Notes under the pieces: generated by a model
What the model was told of the DNA's origin: nothing
Database searches by the model: none
What the model saw: only the letters and a program-made list of their open reading frames with translations
Assembly: GCA_963733265.1 (NCBI GenBank)
Contig: CAVTCF010000001.1
Span: forward strand, 496,001 to 560,000
DNA: 64,000 nt
DNA from: PALSA-1006 sp963733265
GTDB taxonomy: Bacteria; Pseudomonadota; Gammaproteobacteria; Burkholderiales; Gallionellaceae
Direction of reading: 5' to 3'
In this document: in pieces, positions 52,762 through 61,825 of the stretch
How positions within the stretch are numbered: the first letter of the stretch is position 1
How the letters are laid out: each line of letters starts with the position of its first letter
Translations under genes and position numbers: made by a program

Positions 52762-54654
52762 TTATTTATCTCGTCCATCCGTATTGTTGTGAATTGCCAA
52801 GCGGTCAACGAATCGGGAAATGGAGTTTATCAATCCGGCAGAATCCAAGCCGCTGTCAGCCAACAATTTTTTATGCTCTCCCTGCTCAATAAAGTGATCT
52901 GGTAACCCGAGGTGGAGCACCTGCACTGCAATGCCGTGTTGAGACAGACATTCCGCTACCGCACTACCCGCACCACCCTGTATAACATTCTCTTCCACCG
53001 TCACCAGCAGAGAATGTTCACGGGCCAGACGCAGCACCAATTCTTCATCCAGCGGTTTAACAAATCGCATATTCGCAACACTGGCATCTAACTGTTCGGC
53101 GGCTTCCAGCGCCGGAGCCAGCATGGAACCAAAAGCCAGAATTGCCACCCGCGATCCCTGACGGCGCAACTCGCCTTTGCCCACCGGCAAAAATTGAAAT
53201 GCTTTTTGTACCTTGGCACCAATACCATTACCACGCGGATAACGCACCGCTGCCGGAGTACCCAAGCGATAGGCGGTAGTCAGCATTTGCCGACATTCAT
53301 TCTCGTCGGCCGGTGTCATCACGGTTATATTCGGAATGCAGCGCAAGTAGCTCAGATCAAAACTACCGGCATGCGTTGCACCGTCTGCCCCCACCAGTCC
53401 ACCCCGGTCTATTGCAAAAACTACCGGCAAATTTTGAATCGCGATATCGTGAATAAGCTGGTCGTAAGCGCGTTGCAAAAAAGTGGAATAGATCGCCACT
53501 ACGGGTTTGAAACCGTCGCAGGCTAACCCGGCCGCGAAGGTGAGCGCATGTTGCTCGGCAATTCCCACGTCAAAATAGCGCTGCGGAAATTGTTCCGCAA
53601 ATTCGACCATGCCCGAACCTTCGCACATCGCCGGCGTAATGCCGATCAGCTTATCGTCGGCAGCGGCCATATCGCATAGCCATTCGCCAAATATATGGGT
53701 GTAGGTTTTCTGCACCACAGGTTTAGTGACAATACCTTGCGCCGGATCAAATTTACTGACGCCGTGATACAAGACGCAATCTTCCTCAGCTTGGGCATAA
53801 CCCTTGCCTTTTTTAGTAACAATATGCAGAAACTGGGGGCCCTTCAAAGCGCGAATGTTTTGCAGTGTGGCCACCAACGTATCGAGATCATGCCCATCAA
53901 TCGGGCCGATGTAATTAAAGCCCAACTCTTCAAACAAGGTTCCCGGCGTAACCATGCCTTTGACGTGCTCTTCGGCGCGCTTGGCAAATTCCAGCACAGG
54001 CGGCATACCCTTCAAAACCTTCTCGCTGCCGCGACGCATCGCCGCGTAGAATCTGCCCGACATCAGCTTGGCAAGATAATTATTGAGCGCACCTACAGGT
54101 GTTGAGATAGACATATCATTGTCATTCAAAACCACCAGCAGATTCGCATCCAGCGAACCCGCGTTATTCAGTGCCTCGAACGCCATGCCACCCGTCAGCG
54201 CGCCGTCACCGATAACAGCGACCGCACGGTTGTCATTACCCGCAAGCCTTGCTGCTACCGCCATTCCCAGTGCTGCCGAAATCGATGTGCTGGAATGTCC
54301 GGTGCCGAACGCATCAAATTTACTCTCGCTGCGTTTGGGAAAGCCGGAAAGTCCGCCAGCCATACGCAAAGTATTCATCGCCTCGCGGCGGCCTGTCAAA
54401 ATCTTGTGCGCGTAAGTCTGGTGCCCTACGTCCCACACCAGCTTATCGTGCGGCGTGTTAAAGACATAATGCAAAGCAATGGTAAGTTCGATCGTGCCAA
54501 GATTGGACGAAAGATGCCCGCCGGTTTTGCTCACCGATTGGATTAAAAAGGCGCGTAATTCATCGGCAAGCTGCGGCAACTGTTTGCGTTCCAGCAAGCG
54601 CAAGTCGCTCGGCGAATTGATGGTTTCGAGTATTGTCGGGTTAGTAGCGATCAA
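52762..54654 (-). CDS. dxs: 1-Deoxy-D-xylulose-5-phosphate synthase
   Basis: Condenses pyruvate and glyceraldehyde 3-phosphate in the first step of the MEP isoprenoid pathway, with thiamine diphosphate. The 630-residue length is usual. VWDVGHQTYAHKILTGRR is near the N-terminus, the cofactor motif GDGALTGGMAFEALNNAG near residue 150, and DRGGLVGADGATHAG in the pyrimidine domain. The start is probably TTG at 54654, overlapping the ispA stop as TTGA. Forms an operon with ispA and xseB, the common order. Confidence 0.97.
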   Translation of the reverse strand: MIATNPTILETINSPSDLRLLERKQLPQLADELRAFLIQSVSKTGGHLSSNLGTIELTIALHYVFNTPHDKLVWDVGHQTYAHKILTGRREAMNTLRMAGGLSGFPKRSESKFDAFGTGHSSTSISAALGMAVAARLAGNDNRAVAVIGDGALTGGMAFEALNNAGSLDANLLVVLNDNDMSISTPVGALNNYLAKLMSGRFYAAMRRGSEKVLKGMPPVLEFAKRAEEHVKGMVTPGTLFEELGFNYIGPIDGHDLDTLVATLQNIRALKGPQFLHIVTKKGKGYAQAEEDCVLYHGVSKFDPAQGIVTKPVVQKTYTHIFGEWLCDMAAADDKLIGITPAMCEGSGMVEFAEQFPQRYFDVGIAEQHALTFAAGLACDGFKPVVAIYSTFLQRAYDQLIHDIAIQNLPVVFAIDRGGLVGADGATHAGSFDLSYLRCIPNITVMTPADENECRQMLTTAYRLGTPAAVRYPRGNGIGAKVQKAFQFLPVGKGELRRQGSRVAILAFGSMLAPALEAAEQLDASVANMRFVKPLDEELVLRLAREHSLLVTVEENVIQGGAGSAVAECLSQHGIAVQVLHLGLPDHFIEQGEHKKLLADSGLDSAGLINSISRFVDRLAIHNNTDGRDK

Positions 54655-55538
54655 AATTTTCTCATTACAATGAAATCGGCCAATTCGTTTAAACGCCTGG
54701 CCTTGCTCCCAAACTCCTTTAGCGACTCCAATGCTTCATGATGAAGCTCATTCGCCATTCTTCGGGCCTCCGCGACACCCAGCAGCGTCACATAAGTCGG
54801 TTTGTCGTTATAGGCATCTTTGCCTGCAGTTTTACCCAAAGTGGCCGTATCGGCTTCGCTATCGAGTACATCGTCTACCACTTGAAATGCCAACCCGATA
54901 CATTTGCCGTAACGGTCAAGTTTGTCAAGTTGCGCTTGGGTTAGATTGCCGCAATATGTGCCTAACAATACAGCCGCACGAATAAGAGCGCCCGTCTTAT
55001 GAATATGCATCTGTTCCAGTTCGGGCAAAGTAAGCTGTTTACCCACGCTGGCAAGATCAATGGCTTGCCCACCGGCCATGCCCCGTGAGCCACTGGCCAC
55101 TGCCAGCAGTTTCACCATTTGCAATTGTTTGGCAACGTCATCGCTCAACTGATGTTCGGACAATAACTGAAATGCCTGACTTTGCAAGGCATCGCCCACC
55201 AGCAAGGCTGTTGCTTCATCGAACTCGACGTGACAAGTAGCCTTGCCGCGACGCAATACATCGTCGTCCATGCACGGCATATCATCATGAACCAGCGAGT
55301 AGGCATGGATAAGTTCCACTGCTGCCGCAGCAAAATTAACACGGTTCAAGTTGGCTCCCGCCAGTTCACCCGCCGCAAACGCAAGCAGAGGCCGCACCCG
55401 TTTGCCGCCATCCAGCACGCTGTAACGCATGGCCGCGTGCAAACGCTGCGGCACGATATCTGCCGGGGGCAGCAATTGGCGCAACACTTCTTCGAAACGT
55501 TGCTGATGCTCACTTAGCCAGCTTTGGAAATCAGGCAT
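54651..55538 (-). CDS. ispA: Farnesyl diphosphate synthase / polyprenyl synthetase
   Basis: Chain-elongating prenyltransferase that makes farnesyl diphosphate. The 295-residue protein has the first aspartate-rich motif in LVHDDMPCMDDD, GKRVRPLLAF before it, and the second in FQVVDDVLD. It overlaps xseB by 8 bases and dxs by 4. Confidence 0.96.
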   Translation of the reverse strand: MPDFQSWLSEHQQRFEEVLRQLLPPADIVPQRLHAAMRYSVLDGGKRVRPLLAFAAGELAGANLNRVNFAAAAVELIHAYSLVHDDMPCMDDDVLRRGKATCHVEFDEATALLVGDALQSQAFQLLSEHQLSDDVAKQLQMVKLLAVASGSRGMAGGQAIDLASVGKQLTLPELEQMHIHKTGALIRAAVLLGTYCGNLTQAQLDKLDRYGKCIGLAFQVVDDVLDSEADTATLGKTAGKDAYNDKPTYVTLLGVAEARRMANELHHEALESLKEFGSKARRLNELADFIVMRKF

Positions 55539-55782
55539 CGCTTGCCTTGGGGGTATCCACGAAATTTTTCATTACGCCATCTTCCAACACGCGCACTTGT
55601 TGTTGCGCATCATCCAAACGTGTACGACATTGCTTCAACAAATCGGCACCGCGTTGATAAGCCGCCAGCGAGTCCTCCAGAGACAGCTTGCCGGACTCCA
55701 TATCCGCCACCACTTGCTCCAACTCAGCCACTGCCGCCTCGAAAGATAATGCCTTGGGGGTCTTTCCGACCATCTTGTTCAT
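55531..55782 (-). CDS. xseB: Exodeoxyribonuclease VII small subunit
   Basis: An 83-residue helical subunit of exonuclease VII. LSFEAAVAELEQVVADMESGKLSLEDSLAAYQRGADLLKQCR is the classic XseB sequence. I start at the ATG at 55782; an ATG at 55773 and a TTG at 55794 are alternatives. First gene of the xseB-ispA-dxs operon. Confidence 0.95.
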   Translation of the reverse strand: MNKMVGKTPKALSFEAAVAELEQVVADMESGKLSLEDSLAAYQRGADLLKQCRTRLDDAQQQVRVLEDGVMKNFVDTPKASDA

Positions 55783-55898
55783 TCCCGTCGCCAAAGATTG
55801 TCATTTTACCCAATGCAGGCTCGTTACAGCAATTTTTGTATGAATAACTATAGAATTCATAATCCACTGCGTATAACTGATTCACGGAGAGTTGCTAA

Positions 55899-56039
55899 AT
55901 GACGAGAACTATTTTTGAAATGCCAAATGAGATAAAAGCACGTTTAATTGAAAGCCTGAAACGCGACGTTGCGCGCCTCCCGCAAGATGCTGAATTTCAC
56001 TTGGCGACTGGCCGTTGTCTGGCAATAAGATTTCAATAA
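55899..56039 (+). CDS. Possible small protein, 46 residues
   Basis: The frame begins at ATG 55899 after GGAGAG and runs for 46 residues (MTRTIFEMPNEIKARLIESL then KRDVARLPQDAEFHLATGRC), ending 4 bases before the convergent toxin stop. The composition is protein-like, with an amphipathic helix. I do not recognise a family; it could be a truncated gene. Confidence 0.4.
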   Translation: MTRTIFEMPNEIKARLIESLKRDVARLPQDAEFHLATGRCLAIRFQ

Positions 56040-56043
56040 CGGT

Positions 56044-56340
56044 TCAAAACTCTTCGTCGCCAGCCTCTTTTTGGCTGCGTACAGCGAGGATAAAAACTGT
56101 ATCGATTTCGACAATGTAACGGTACAAAGCCACATAGCCATGTGAGCGACGTCCGATTATTAGTTCACCTTTGTCGTTATTCGCGGGGCGACCAATCATT
56201 GGGTTGTGCTCAAGTACATTAATTGCCTCGATAATCTCCCTAATGCGCAACGCTGGATTTTCAGCCTGATAATGGGCAAGGTGATCGAGGATACGCTCAA
56301 AATCATCGCCAACTTCGGATGCCAACTCAATATGCGACAT
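56044..56340 (-). CDS. RelE/ParE-family toxin
   Basis: A 98-residue RelE/ParE-superfamily toxin. VGDDFERILDHLAHYQ, IIEAINVLEHNPMIGRPA and GYVALYRYIVEIDTVFILAVRSQKEAG follow the family order of two helices and a four-strand sheet. ParE members poison gyrase and RelE members cut mRNA; which applies is unclear. It starts 2 bases after the antitoxin stop. Confidence 0.88.
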   Translation of the reverse strand: MSHIELASEVGDDFERILDHLAHYQAENPALRIREIIEAINVLEHNPMIGRPANNDKGELIIGRRSHGYVALYRYIVEIDTVFILAVRSQKEAGDEEF

Positions 56341-56342
56341 CT

Positions 56343-56627
56343 TCAGCGTGCCAGTTTTCGTGCTACCGGGTGCTTCACTTTTTTATTGGCAAGGCGATCT
56401 TCCAGATATCCGCGCATCTCCTGCCACGGAATCGTTTTTCCGGTGGCAACAATACGGGCGTAACGATCCTCGGCAACGGCATCAAAATCTGCACGCAGAT
56501 CATCTTGCTCCGTCTTTTTTGCAATGGCCTCAAGAATGAAACTGTGCGTGGTTGTTCCAGAACGTTTTGCAGCTGCTGCAACACGCACTTTAAGTTCTTC
56601 CGGTAAACGTATGGTTGTTGTTGACAT
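56343..56627 (-). CDS. CopG/ribbon-helix-helix antitoxin
   Basis: A 94-residue antitoxin. STTTIRLPEELKVRVAAAAKRSGTTTHSFILEAIAKKTEQ is a ribbon-helix-helix DNA-binding domain; the rest should bind the toxin. GGAGGC lies 6 bases before the ATG at 56627. A strong palindrome (56645-56692) lies 17 bases upstream and may be part of the autoregulated promoter or a separate hairpin. Confidence 0.88.
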   Translation of the reverse strand: MSTTTIRLPEELKVRVAAAAKRSGTTTHSFILEAIAKKTEQDDLRADFDAVAEDRYARIVATGKTIPWQEMRGYLEDRLANKKVKHPVARKLAR

Positions 56628-56644
56628 AGCTGCCTCCAATAATT

Positions 56645-56692
56645 AAGGGATGGCCCACTGTAGCACATAAGTGCTACAGTGGGCCATCCCTT
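56645..56692. repeat. Perfect palindrome, 22-base arms
   Basis: AAGGGATGGCCCACTGTAGCAC and its exact reverse complement are separated by ATAA. It lies directly upstream of the antitoxin gene. It may be a hairpin in the antitoxin leader, a repressor target, or a REP-type element. The following 56693-57110 stretch holds no gene I can support. Confidence 0.85.
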
Positions 56693-57110
56693 CTCTTTAG
56701 GGACGATTTCCGAAGCTGGTGTGGTGATGGTCATATCCGACCGCAGTGGTCTATGCTGGAACGAAAGTATAGGCAATACTTGAGAGGCTGAAATAGAATA
56801 CATAGCCGTCAGAGGAGTCGGTTGTTAGCGAACTGGCATTGCCAGCCACAACCGGACAGTGCGTGTTTTTCTAAATTAGCAGGTTTAGAGGAGCAGTCGT
56901 TCAATGTGTAGAATGTCAGCGAATCATTGGAATCAGTGGCTGAATACGTAAAGGAAACGCACCGATGAGCCCAGTCGGCCAGTATAGAGCCATTCACGAC
57001 ATATAGTTTTTAAAGTGATACCAACGATGAATGTCACCTGTCAAGACAAAATCAAAGGAGACTCAATAGGCGCACACATCACTGGCACTATATAACTATG
57101 GAGTTTCGAG

Positions 57111-58211
57111 ATGTTACATGCATCAGTTTATGATTTATTCAGAGCTAAAAGAGTATTCGGTGGCCTTGATGGTTTGCGCTTTTTTAGCATAGCTGCCGTC
57201 TTATGGCATCATTCCCCCGGCAATTATTTAGAAGCGCACTTTCAAGCTGCGAGATATGGTTTTCTAGGAGTTGACCTGTTTTTTGTAATCAGCGGTTTTT
57301 TGATTGTCACTCTGTTGCTTCGGGAAAGAGAACTTAACGGCAAAATTTCATTGCAAAATTTCTACGTTCGCAGGACGCTAAGAATATTTCCGCTATATTA
57401 TGGCGTCATCATTTTCCTGGCGCTTTTTTATTGGCTATTTAACAAACAATCCCTGCCTGGGCAGGCGCTTATTAACGAGTTACCTATCTATCTTTTGTAT
57501 CTTGGCAATATATTTCCTGTGCAACTAGGGATTGTCTGGAGCCTGGCTTCGGAAGAGCAGTTTTACCTCGTATGGCCCTTCATTGAAAAGAATTTCAGGC
57601 AATACATCTTTTATTTTCTCGCTTTTGCTCTGGCAATTAATCAACTAATCAATTTTCAAAAGGCAAATATAGCCAATTGGATGGGAATGGAGCGATTACA
57701 GGATCTTTCCATCATGCAGGCGACTTTTACTCCGATTCTTTTAGGAGTGCTTCTTGCACATCTCTTGCATCGTGTTCAAACTTTTACTCGCATCGAAAAA
57801 TTGATTTCACACAAATACTCGTCACTGGCATGGCTTTCGGTTTTAATATTTACCCTGTTTCTGCTACCGGCAGACATATCCGGGTTTCCTCGGTTGATGG
57901 TTCAGATCATCTTGATGACATTTGTCGGCTCTGTGGTAATCACCGAGGAGCATCATTTAATGCCTGTTTTAAAATTTCCTTTAATTGCCCGCATCGGTGC
58001 GGTCAGTTATGGCATTTATCTCTTTCATATCTATGCGATATCAGCGGCAGGAATATTGTTAAAAAAGTTTGGAATTGGGTCTGGACTGCTTACCTTCGTT
58101 GCGGCTTTTGTTATTTCAATTTTGTTGGCTGAAGTCAGCTTTCGTTACTTTGAAACGCCATTTTTAAGGCTGAAAGCCAAGTTTTCAATCGTCCACCAGA
58201 AACATGCCTAA
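57111..58211 (+). CDS. Acyltransferase 3 family membrane protein (OafA/YrhL-like)
   Basis: A 366-residue integral membrane acyltransferase (PF01757) likely to O-acetylate a surface polysaccharide or lipid. It begins RVFGGLDGLRFFSIAAVLWHHSP, with the catalytic-type histidine pair in the first membrane segment, followed by FLGVDLFFVISGFLI and the RRTLRIFPLYY motif; about ten hydrophobic segments follow. GGAG precedes the ATG. There are no polysaccharide genes around it; it sits alone between long gaps next to a toxin-antitoxin pair, which suggests gain by transfer. Confidence 0.9.
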   Translation: MLHASVYDLFRAKRVFGGLDGLRFFSIAAVLWHHSPGNYLEAHFQAARYGFLGVDLFFVISGFLIVTLLLRERELNGKISLQNFYVRRTLRIFPLYYGVIIFLALFYWLFNKQSLPGQALINELPIYLLYLGNIFPVQLGIVWSLASEEQFYLVWPFIEKNFRQYIFYFLAFALAINQLINFQKANIANWMGMERLQDLSIMQATFTPILLGVLLAHLLHRVQTFTRIEKLISHKYSSLAWLSVLIFTLFLLPADISGFPRLMVQIILMTFVGSVVITEEHHLMPVLKFPLIARIGAVSYGIYLFHIYAISAAGILLKKFGIGSGLLTFVAAFVISILLAEVSFRYFETPFLRLKAKFSIVHQKHA

Positions 58212-58896
58212 GATAGTACGCATTATTAAATGGAACTGACTGATCTTTAAAGCAACATTAGCTTTTCTCTACGGCGAATAGTTTCAATTCGCTAGATTTC
58301 GTTAAGGGAAAGTTAATTCTGATTATCAACTGGCACCTAAATCTTCGGACTATCTGGTGGCCCTCAATATCACTACATCCTATTAAGTGAAGATATGCTA
58401 CCGCAGCGTAAAACGGTCTCTAAGAAGCTCCAACTTGAAGGTCAGGAGCGAGTTGTTTGCTGCCCTGCCAGAAGGACTGCTTTCTGGCATTCCTATTTCA
58501 ATATCTAGTTTCTGCTGTGGGTTAGGTTGAGTCAGTCAAGCCCTCTAATTTTTTACAAATTGAACGGCAATAATATGCTGCAAATCCGCCTCTCTGATAT
58601 CTTACCTTGTTGGTCGGGTGTGATTGAGGGGGCAGAGGGTTGCCAAGTTCCGCTGTGCCATTTCCTGCTCTTCCCCGATTACAAATCAGCGCCAAAAAGC
58701 GGCAGGTCAATACTAAACTTGTCCGAATTATCGCAATCAATAACGGGCAGTTTTAAGTAGATTCGCGATCACCGCGAAAATTCACCTCGTGAATCTGCAC
58801 ATTCATTCCTACTGTCGCGCAATTCCAGTTGCCCCTGCTTCCAATATCAGGGACAATCCGTAATCTTGTAAACCGTATTCACAGAAAGACGTGGGT
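58212..58896. other. 685-base gap without a recognised gene
   Basis: No frame with protein-like composition was found. The only structure seen is TGCCAGAA (58466) pairing with TTCTGGCA (58482), a short hairpin without a T run. The Rieske gene promoter should lie near the right end. Confidence 0.4.
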
Positions 58897-60000
58897 ATGT
58901 CCGAAATCGGCACACTAAAGCAATTTGATCCGGTCTCAGCGCAGCCGCCATTGCGCTGGTATTTTGATTCTCAAGTATTGGATATTGAGCAGCGCGTGCT
59001 TTTCGATGTCGGGCCGAAATACGTCGGTCACGAATTGATGGTGCCCAATCTTGGCGATTATCACGTGGTTGATTGGATGGACAGCGCCAAGATGTTGGTG
59101 CGCAACGAACACGGTGTGGAATTACTTTCCAACATCTGTCGCCATCGGCAGGCCACTATGCTGCAAGGGCGCGGCAGCGCGAAGAATATTGTGTGTCCGC
59201 TGCATCGCTGGACTTACAAGACCAATGGTGAGTTGCTCGGCGCTCCGCTGTTTCCCAACAATCCCTGTTTGCATTTGAATAAATCCCCATTGCAAAATTG
59301 GAATGGTTTGTTATTTGCCGGGCAACGCGATATTGCTAAGGATTTGGCGAATGTACCCGCCTTCAAAGAAATCGATTTCTCCGGCTACATGCTCGACCGC
59401 GTGGAAGTGGACGAATACAATTTCAACTGGAAGACTTTTATAGAAGTCTACCAGGAAGATTATCATGTCGTGCCCTTCCATCCCGGCTTGGGGCAGTTCG
59501 TCAATTGCAACGATCTGGCTTGGGATTTCGGTGAGCAATACAGCGTGCAGACAGTCGGCATCAACGACCAGTTGCGCAACCCCGGCAGCGCGGTTTACGC
59601 CAAATGGGCGGAGCAAGTGCTGCGCTACAACAATGGAACAATCCCCAAATACGGTGCCATCTGGCTAACTTATTATCCCAACATTATGGTTGAGTGGTAT
59701 CCCAATACTTTGGTGGTGAGTACCATTGTTCCCCGCGGAACAGATGCCTGCACCAATATCGTGGAGTTTTATTATCCCGAGGACATCGTGCTGTTCGAGC
59801 GCGAATATGTTGATGCAGAGAAACAGGCTTACCGCGAAACTGCAGTGGAAGACGACGTCATCTGCCTGCGTATGCACCAAGGGCGTCGCGCCCTGTACAA
59901 ACAGGGAATCGAAGAAGTTGGCCCGTATCAATCGCCAACTGAAGATGGCATGTTGCATTTTCATGAATTCTTGCGCCGCAATCTTGAGCCTCACCTTTGA
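58897..60000 (+). CDS. Rieske [2Fe-2S] aromatic ring-hydroxylating dioxygenase, alpha subunit family
   Basis: A 367-residue oxygenase. The Rieske centre is CRHRQATML and, 17 residues on, CPLHRWTY, giving C-x-H and C-x2-H. The mononuclear iron site has the two histidines of EDYHVVPFHPG and a later aspartate, probably in EDDVICLRMHQ. No reductase or beta subunit gene is adjacent, so the electron donor is encoded elsewhere. The substrate is unknown; relatives include choline or carnitine type oxygenases as well as aromatic ones. A GTG two codons upstream of the ATG at 58897 is also possible. Confidence 0.9.
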   Translation: MSEIGTLKQFDPVSAQPPLRWYFDSQVLDIEQRVLFDVGPKYVGHELMVPNLGDYHVVDWMDSAKMLVRNEHGVELLSNICRHRQATMLQGRGSAKNIVCPLHRWTYKTNGELLGAPLFPNNPCLHLNKSPLQNWNGLLFAGQRDIAKDLANVPAFKEIDFSGYMLDRVEVDEYNFNWKTFIEVYQEDYHVVPFHPGLGQFVNCNDLAWDFGEQYSVQTVGINDQLRNPGSAVYAKWAEQVLRYNNGTIPKYGAIWLTYYPNIMVEWYPNTLVVSTIVPRGTDACTNIVEFYYPEDIVLFEREYVDAEKQAYRETAVEDDVICLRMHQGRRALYKQGIEEVGPYQSPTEDGMLHFHEFLRRNLEPHL

Positions 60001-60034
60001 TGGCTGTTCCTCTGCAAGAAAAGTTTAGCCTCAC

Positions 60035-60080
60035 TGTAGGGTGCATTTCATGCACCATGGTGCATGAAATGCACCCTACA
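60035..60080. repeat. REP-like perfect palindrome, GTAGGG family
   Basis: Two exact 23-base arms (TGTAGGGTGCATTTCATGCACCA and complement) make a 46-base palindrome. Each arm also folds on itself. The same arrangement, with changed stem bases, is at 36155-36200. Confidence 0.85.
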
Positions 60081-60104
60081 AAACTATGAGAATGACGAAT
60101 TAGC

Positions 60105-60950
60105 ATGGGGGCATTATGGATGCTGGTTGCGGGCCTTCTTTTTGCCTGCATGGGCGTGCTAATCAAGCTTGCTTCTGCTCACTTTTCAAGCAATGAGATC
60201 GTATTTTACCGTTCCTTCTTCGGGCTGCTGCTCGTGGTGGCAATGATGATCCACCAGCATACTTCCCACGTCACGGCTCATTGGCGCAGTCATTTGTGGC
60301 GCAGTCTTTCCGGCGCCATCGCCATGATGTTGTTCTTTTACTGCCTCACCACCTTGCCTTTGGCAACAGCGATTACGCTAAATTACACTTCCTCGCTCTT
60401 TCTTACCGTGCTCACGCTGGTCGTATTTAAGGATCGCTTTCACTTGCCTGTTACCGTGAGCCTCGGGCTCGGCTTCTGTGGAGTTATATTGCTGCTGCAT
60501 CCGACACTTGAGCGTGAACAATTCATCAGTGGACTGATGGGGTTAGCCTCCGGATTCCTTGGCGCGGTCGCACTTCTTAATGTGCGCCAACTGGGACAAC
60601 TCGGCGAACCCGCTATGCGCGTGGTGTTCTATCTCAATCTCGTGGCGACGCTTATGAGTGGAATAGTGATGACGCAAAATGAAGTTCATTCTGTCTCATT
60701 GAACAATCTGCCCTTATTAATTGCGATCGGCGCTTCAGCCACGCTTGCTCAAATTGCACTAACGCGCGCCTACAACCTCGGCCATACCCAAGTGGTCAGC
60801 TCCCTGTCTTTCAGCACCATTGCTTTCGGCAGTCTGTTTGGCCTGATATTATGGAAAGAGACACTCCCCATCAGCGGCTGGATCGGCATTGCGCTCATCA
60901 TTGCCAGTGGTGTGTTAAGCTTAAAACTATCTCCCAAGCACGAGGCATGA
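60105..60950 (+). CDS. DMT superfamily (EamA) transporter
   Basis: A 281-residue membrane protein with ten hydrophobic segments in two EamA repeats (about residues 5-135 and 145-275). FYRSFFGLLLVVAMM and LNYTSSLFLTVLTLVVFKDRF are typical. Such proteins export metabolites or amino acids; the substrate is unknown. It ends 4 bases before the next gene, suggesting cotranscription. Confidence 0.9.
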   Translation: MGALWMLVAGLLFACMGVLIKLASAHFSSNEIVFYRSFFGLLLVVAMMIHQHTSHVTAHWRSHLWRSLSGAIAMMLFFYCLTTLPLATAITLNYTSSLFLTVLTLVVFKDRFHLPVTVSLGLGFCGVILLLHPTLEREQFISGLMGLASGFLGAVALLNVRQLGQLGEPAMRVVFYLNLVATLMSGIVMTQNEVHSVSLNNLPLLIAIGASATLAQIALTRAYNLGHTQVVSSLSFSTIAFGSLFGLILWKETLPISGWIGIALIIASGVLSLKLSPKHEA

Positions 60951-60954
60951 CTTT

Positions 60955-61302
60955 ATGATTACTATTGAACAAACAAAAAACACCCTCAACGTCGCCGTTA
61001 TGGGTGAATTCACCATCGCCGATTTCAAGCAGTTTGAAGAAAATACACTTTACAAGCTTAAATCTCCCGGCGAGATCGATCTGATATTCGATCTGCGCGG
61101 CATGATTAGTTTCACCGCAGACGTTGCATGGGAAGAAATCAAATTCTTCAGCCGTCAACATAACCATGACTTCAACAAAATAGCCGTTGTCACCGATGAC
61201 CAATGGCTAACCTGGCAGGCTTGGCTATCGCGCTTATTTGTAGATGCTGATATTTGCGCATTCCGGGATTACGCAGAAGCAAAAAATTGGATTGAAAGCT
61301 AG
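60955..61302 (+). CDS. SpoIIAA-like STAS/SEC14-type protein
   Basis: A 115-residue soluble protein of the SpoIIAA-like family (PF11964). FTIADFKQFEENTLYKLKSPGEIDLIFDLRGMISFTADVAWEEIKFF and KIAVVTDDQWLTWQAW match the fold. Its cellular role is unknown. Starts 4 bases after the transporter gene. Confidence 0.82.
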   Translation: MITIEQTKNTLNVAVMGEFTIADFKQFEENTLYKLKSPGEIDLIFDLRGMISFTADVAWEEIKFFSRQHNHDFNKIAVVTDDQWLTWQAWLSRLFVDADICAFRDYAEAKNWIES

Positions 61303-61324
61303 ACGGCTCTGCAAGACAGGCAAA

Positions 61325-61765
61325 ATGAGATTTCTCAGCCGAGCCAAAAATTCAGAACCGTCCCTTCCCGGCTTTCTCTCACCGGGATTGTCGGTATGCG
61401 GACTGGCACTTGCCCTCTCTGCCTGCGTATATGTACCCGTTGTAGATGCACCTGATGCCGCATCAGCCAGTTGCAATACCTATACCAAATCAATGTCGCT
61501 TGATACCATTCAGATGCAGGGAAATATTACTGTCTACCCCGGATGCAACAGCAGGGACTGCGCTGCTGCCGTACTGGCATCGGCAGTCGTCGTTACCGCA
61601 GGGAGCGTACTTATTTCCGGCAGCATTGTACTGACAGGCAACACCATACACTGGCTGGAATATCAGGGTACATGCAGCGATGGCTATCTAAACAGGGCCA
61701 AACAATCATTTCTTGCCACGATCGGACAAGCAAAACCGGCTGAACCAGCCGAAAAGGGGAAGTGA
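61325..61765 (+). CDS. Hypothetical lipoprotein
   Basis: A 146-residue protein with a lipobox in ALALSAC (cysteine at about residue 33). Four further cysteines (SCNTY, PGCNSRDC, GTCSDG) could form disulfides, and a hydrophobic stretch lies at about residues 83-105. I do not recognise the family. I start at the ATG at 61325 rather than an upstream in-frame TTG that would overlap the SpoIIAA-like gene. Confidence 0.65.
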   Translation: MRFLSRAKNSEPSLPGFLSPGLSVCGLALALSACVYVPVVDAPDAASASCNTYTKSMSLDTIQMQGNITVYPGCNSRDCAAAVLASAVVVTAGSVLISGSIVLTGNTIHWLEYQGTCSDGYLNRAKQSFLATIGQAKPAEPAEKGK

Positions 61766-61825
61766 TTTACAACACAGTACCGTCGTCCAACCGCATGGGT
61801 TGGTTCGATATGGGGAAGGAATATT

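Noticed and set aside
56809..56997. 62-codon minus-strand frame
   Set aside because: No ribosome-binding site and no recognisable protein pattern; not supported as a gene.
58527..58760. Frames of 72-77 codons on both strands in the gap before the Rieske gene
   Set aside because: Both strands are open over the same stretch, with no family resemblance; treated as chance.
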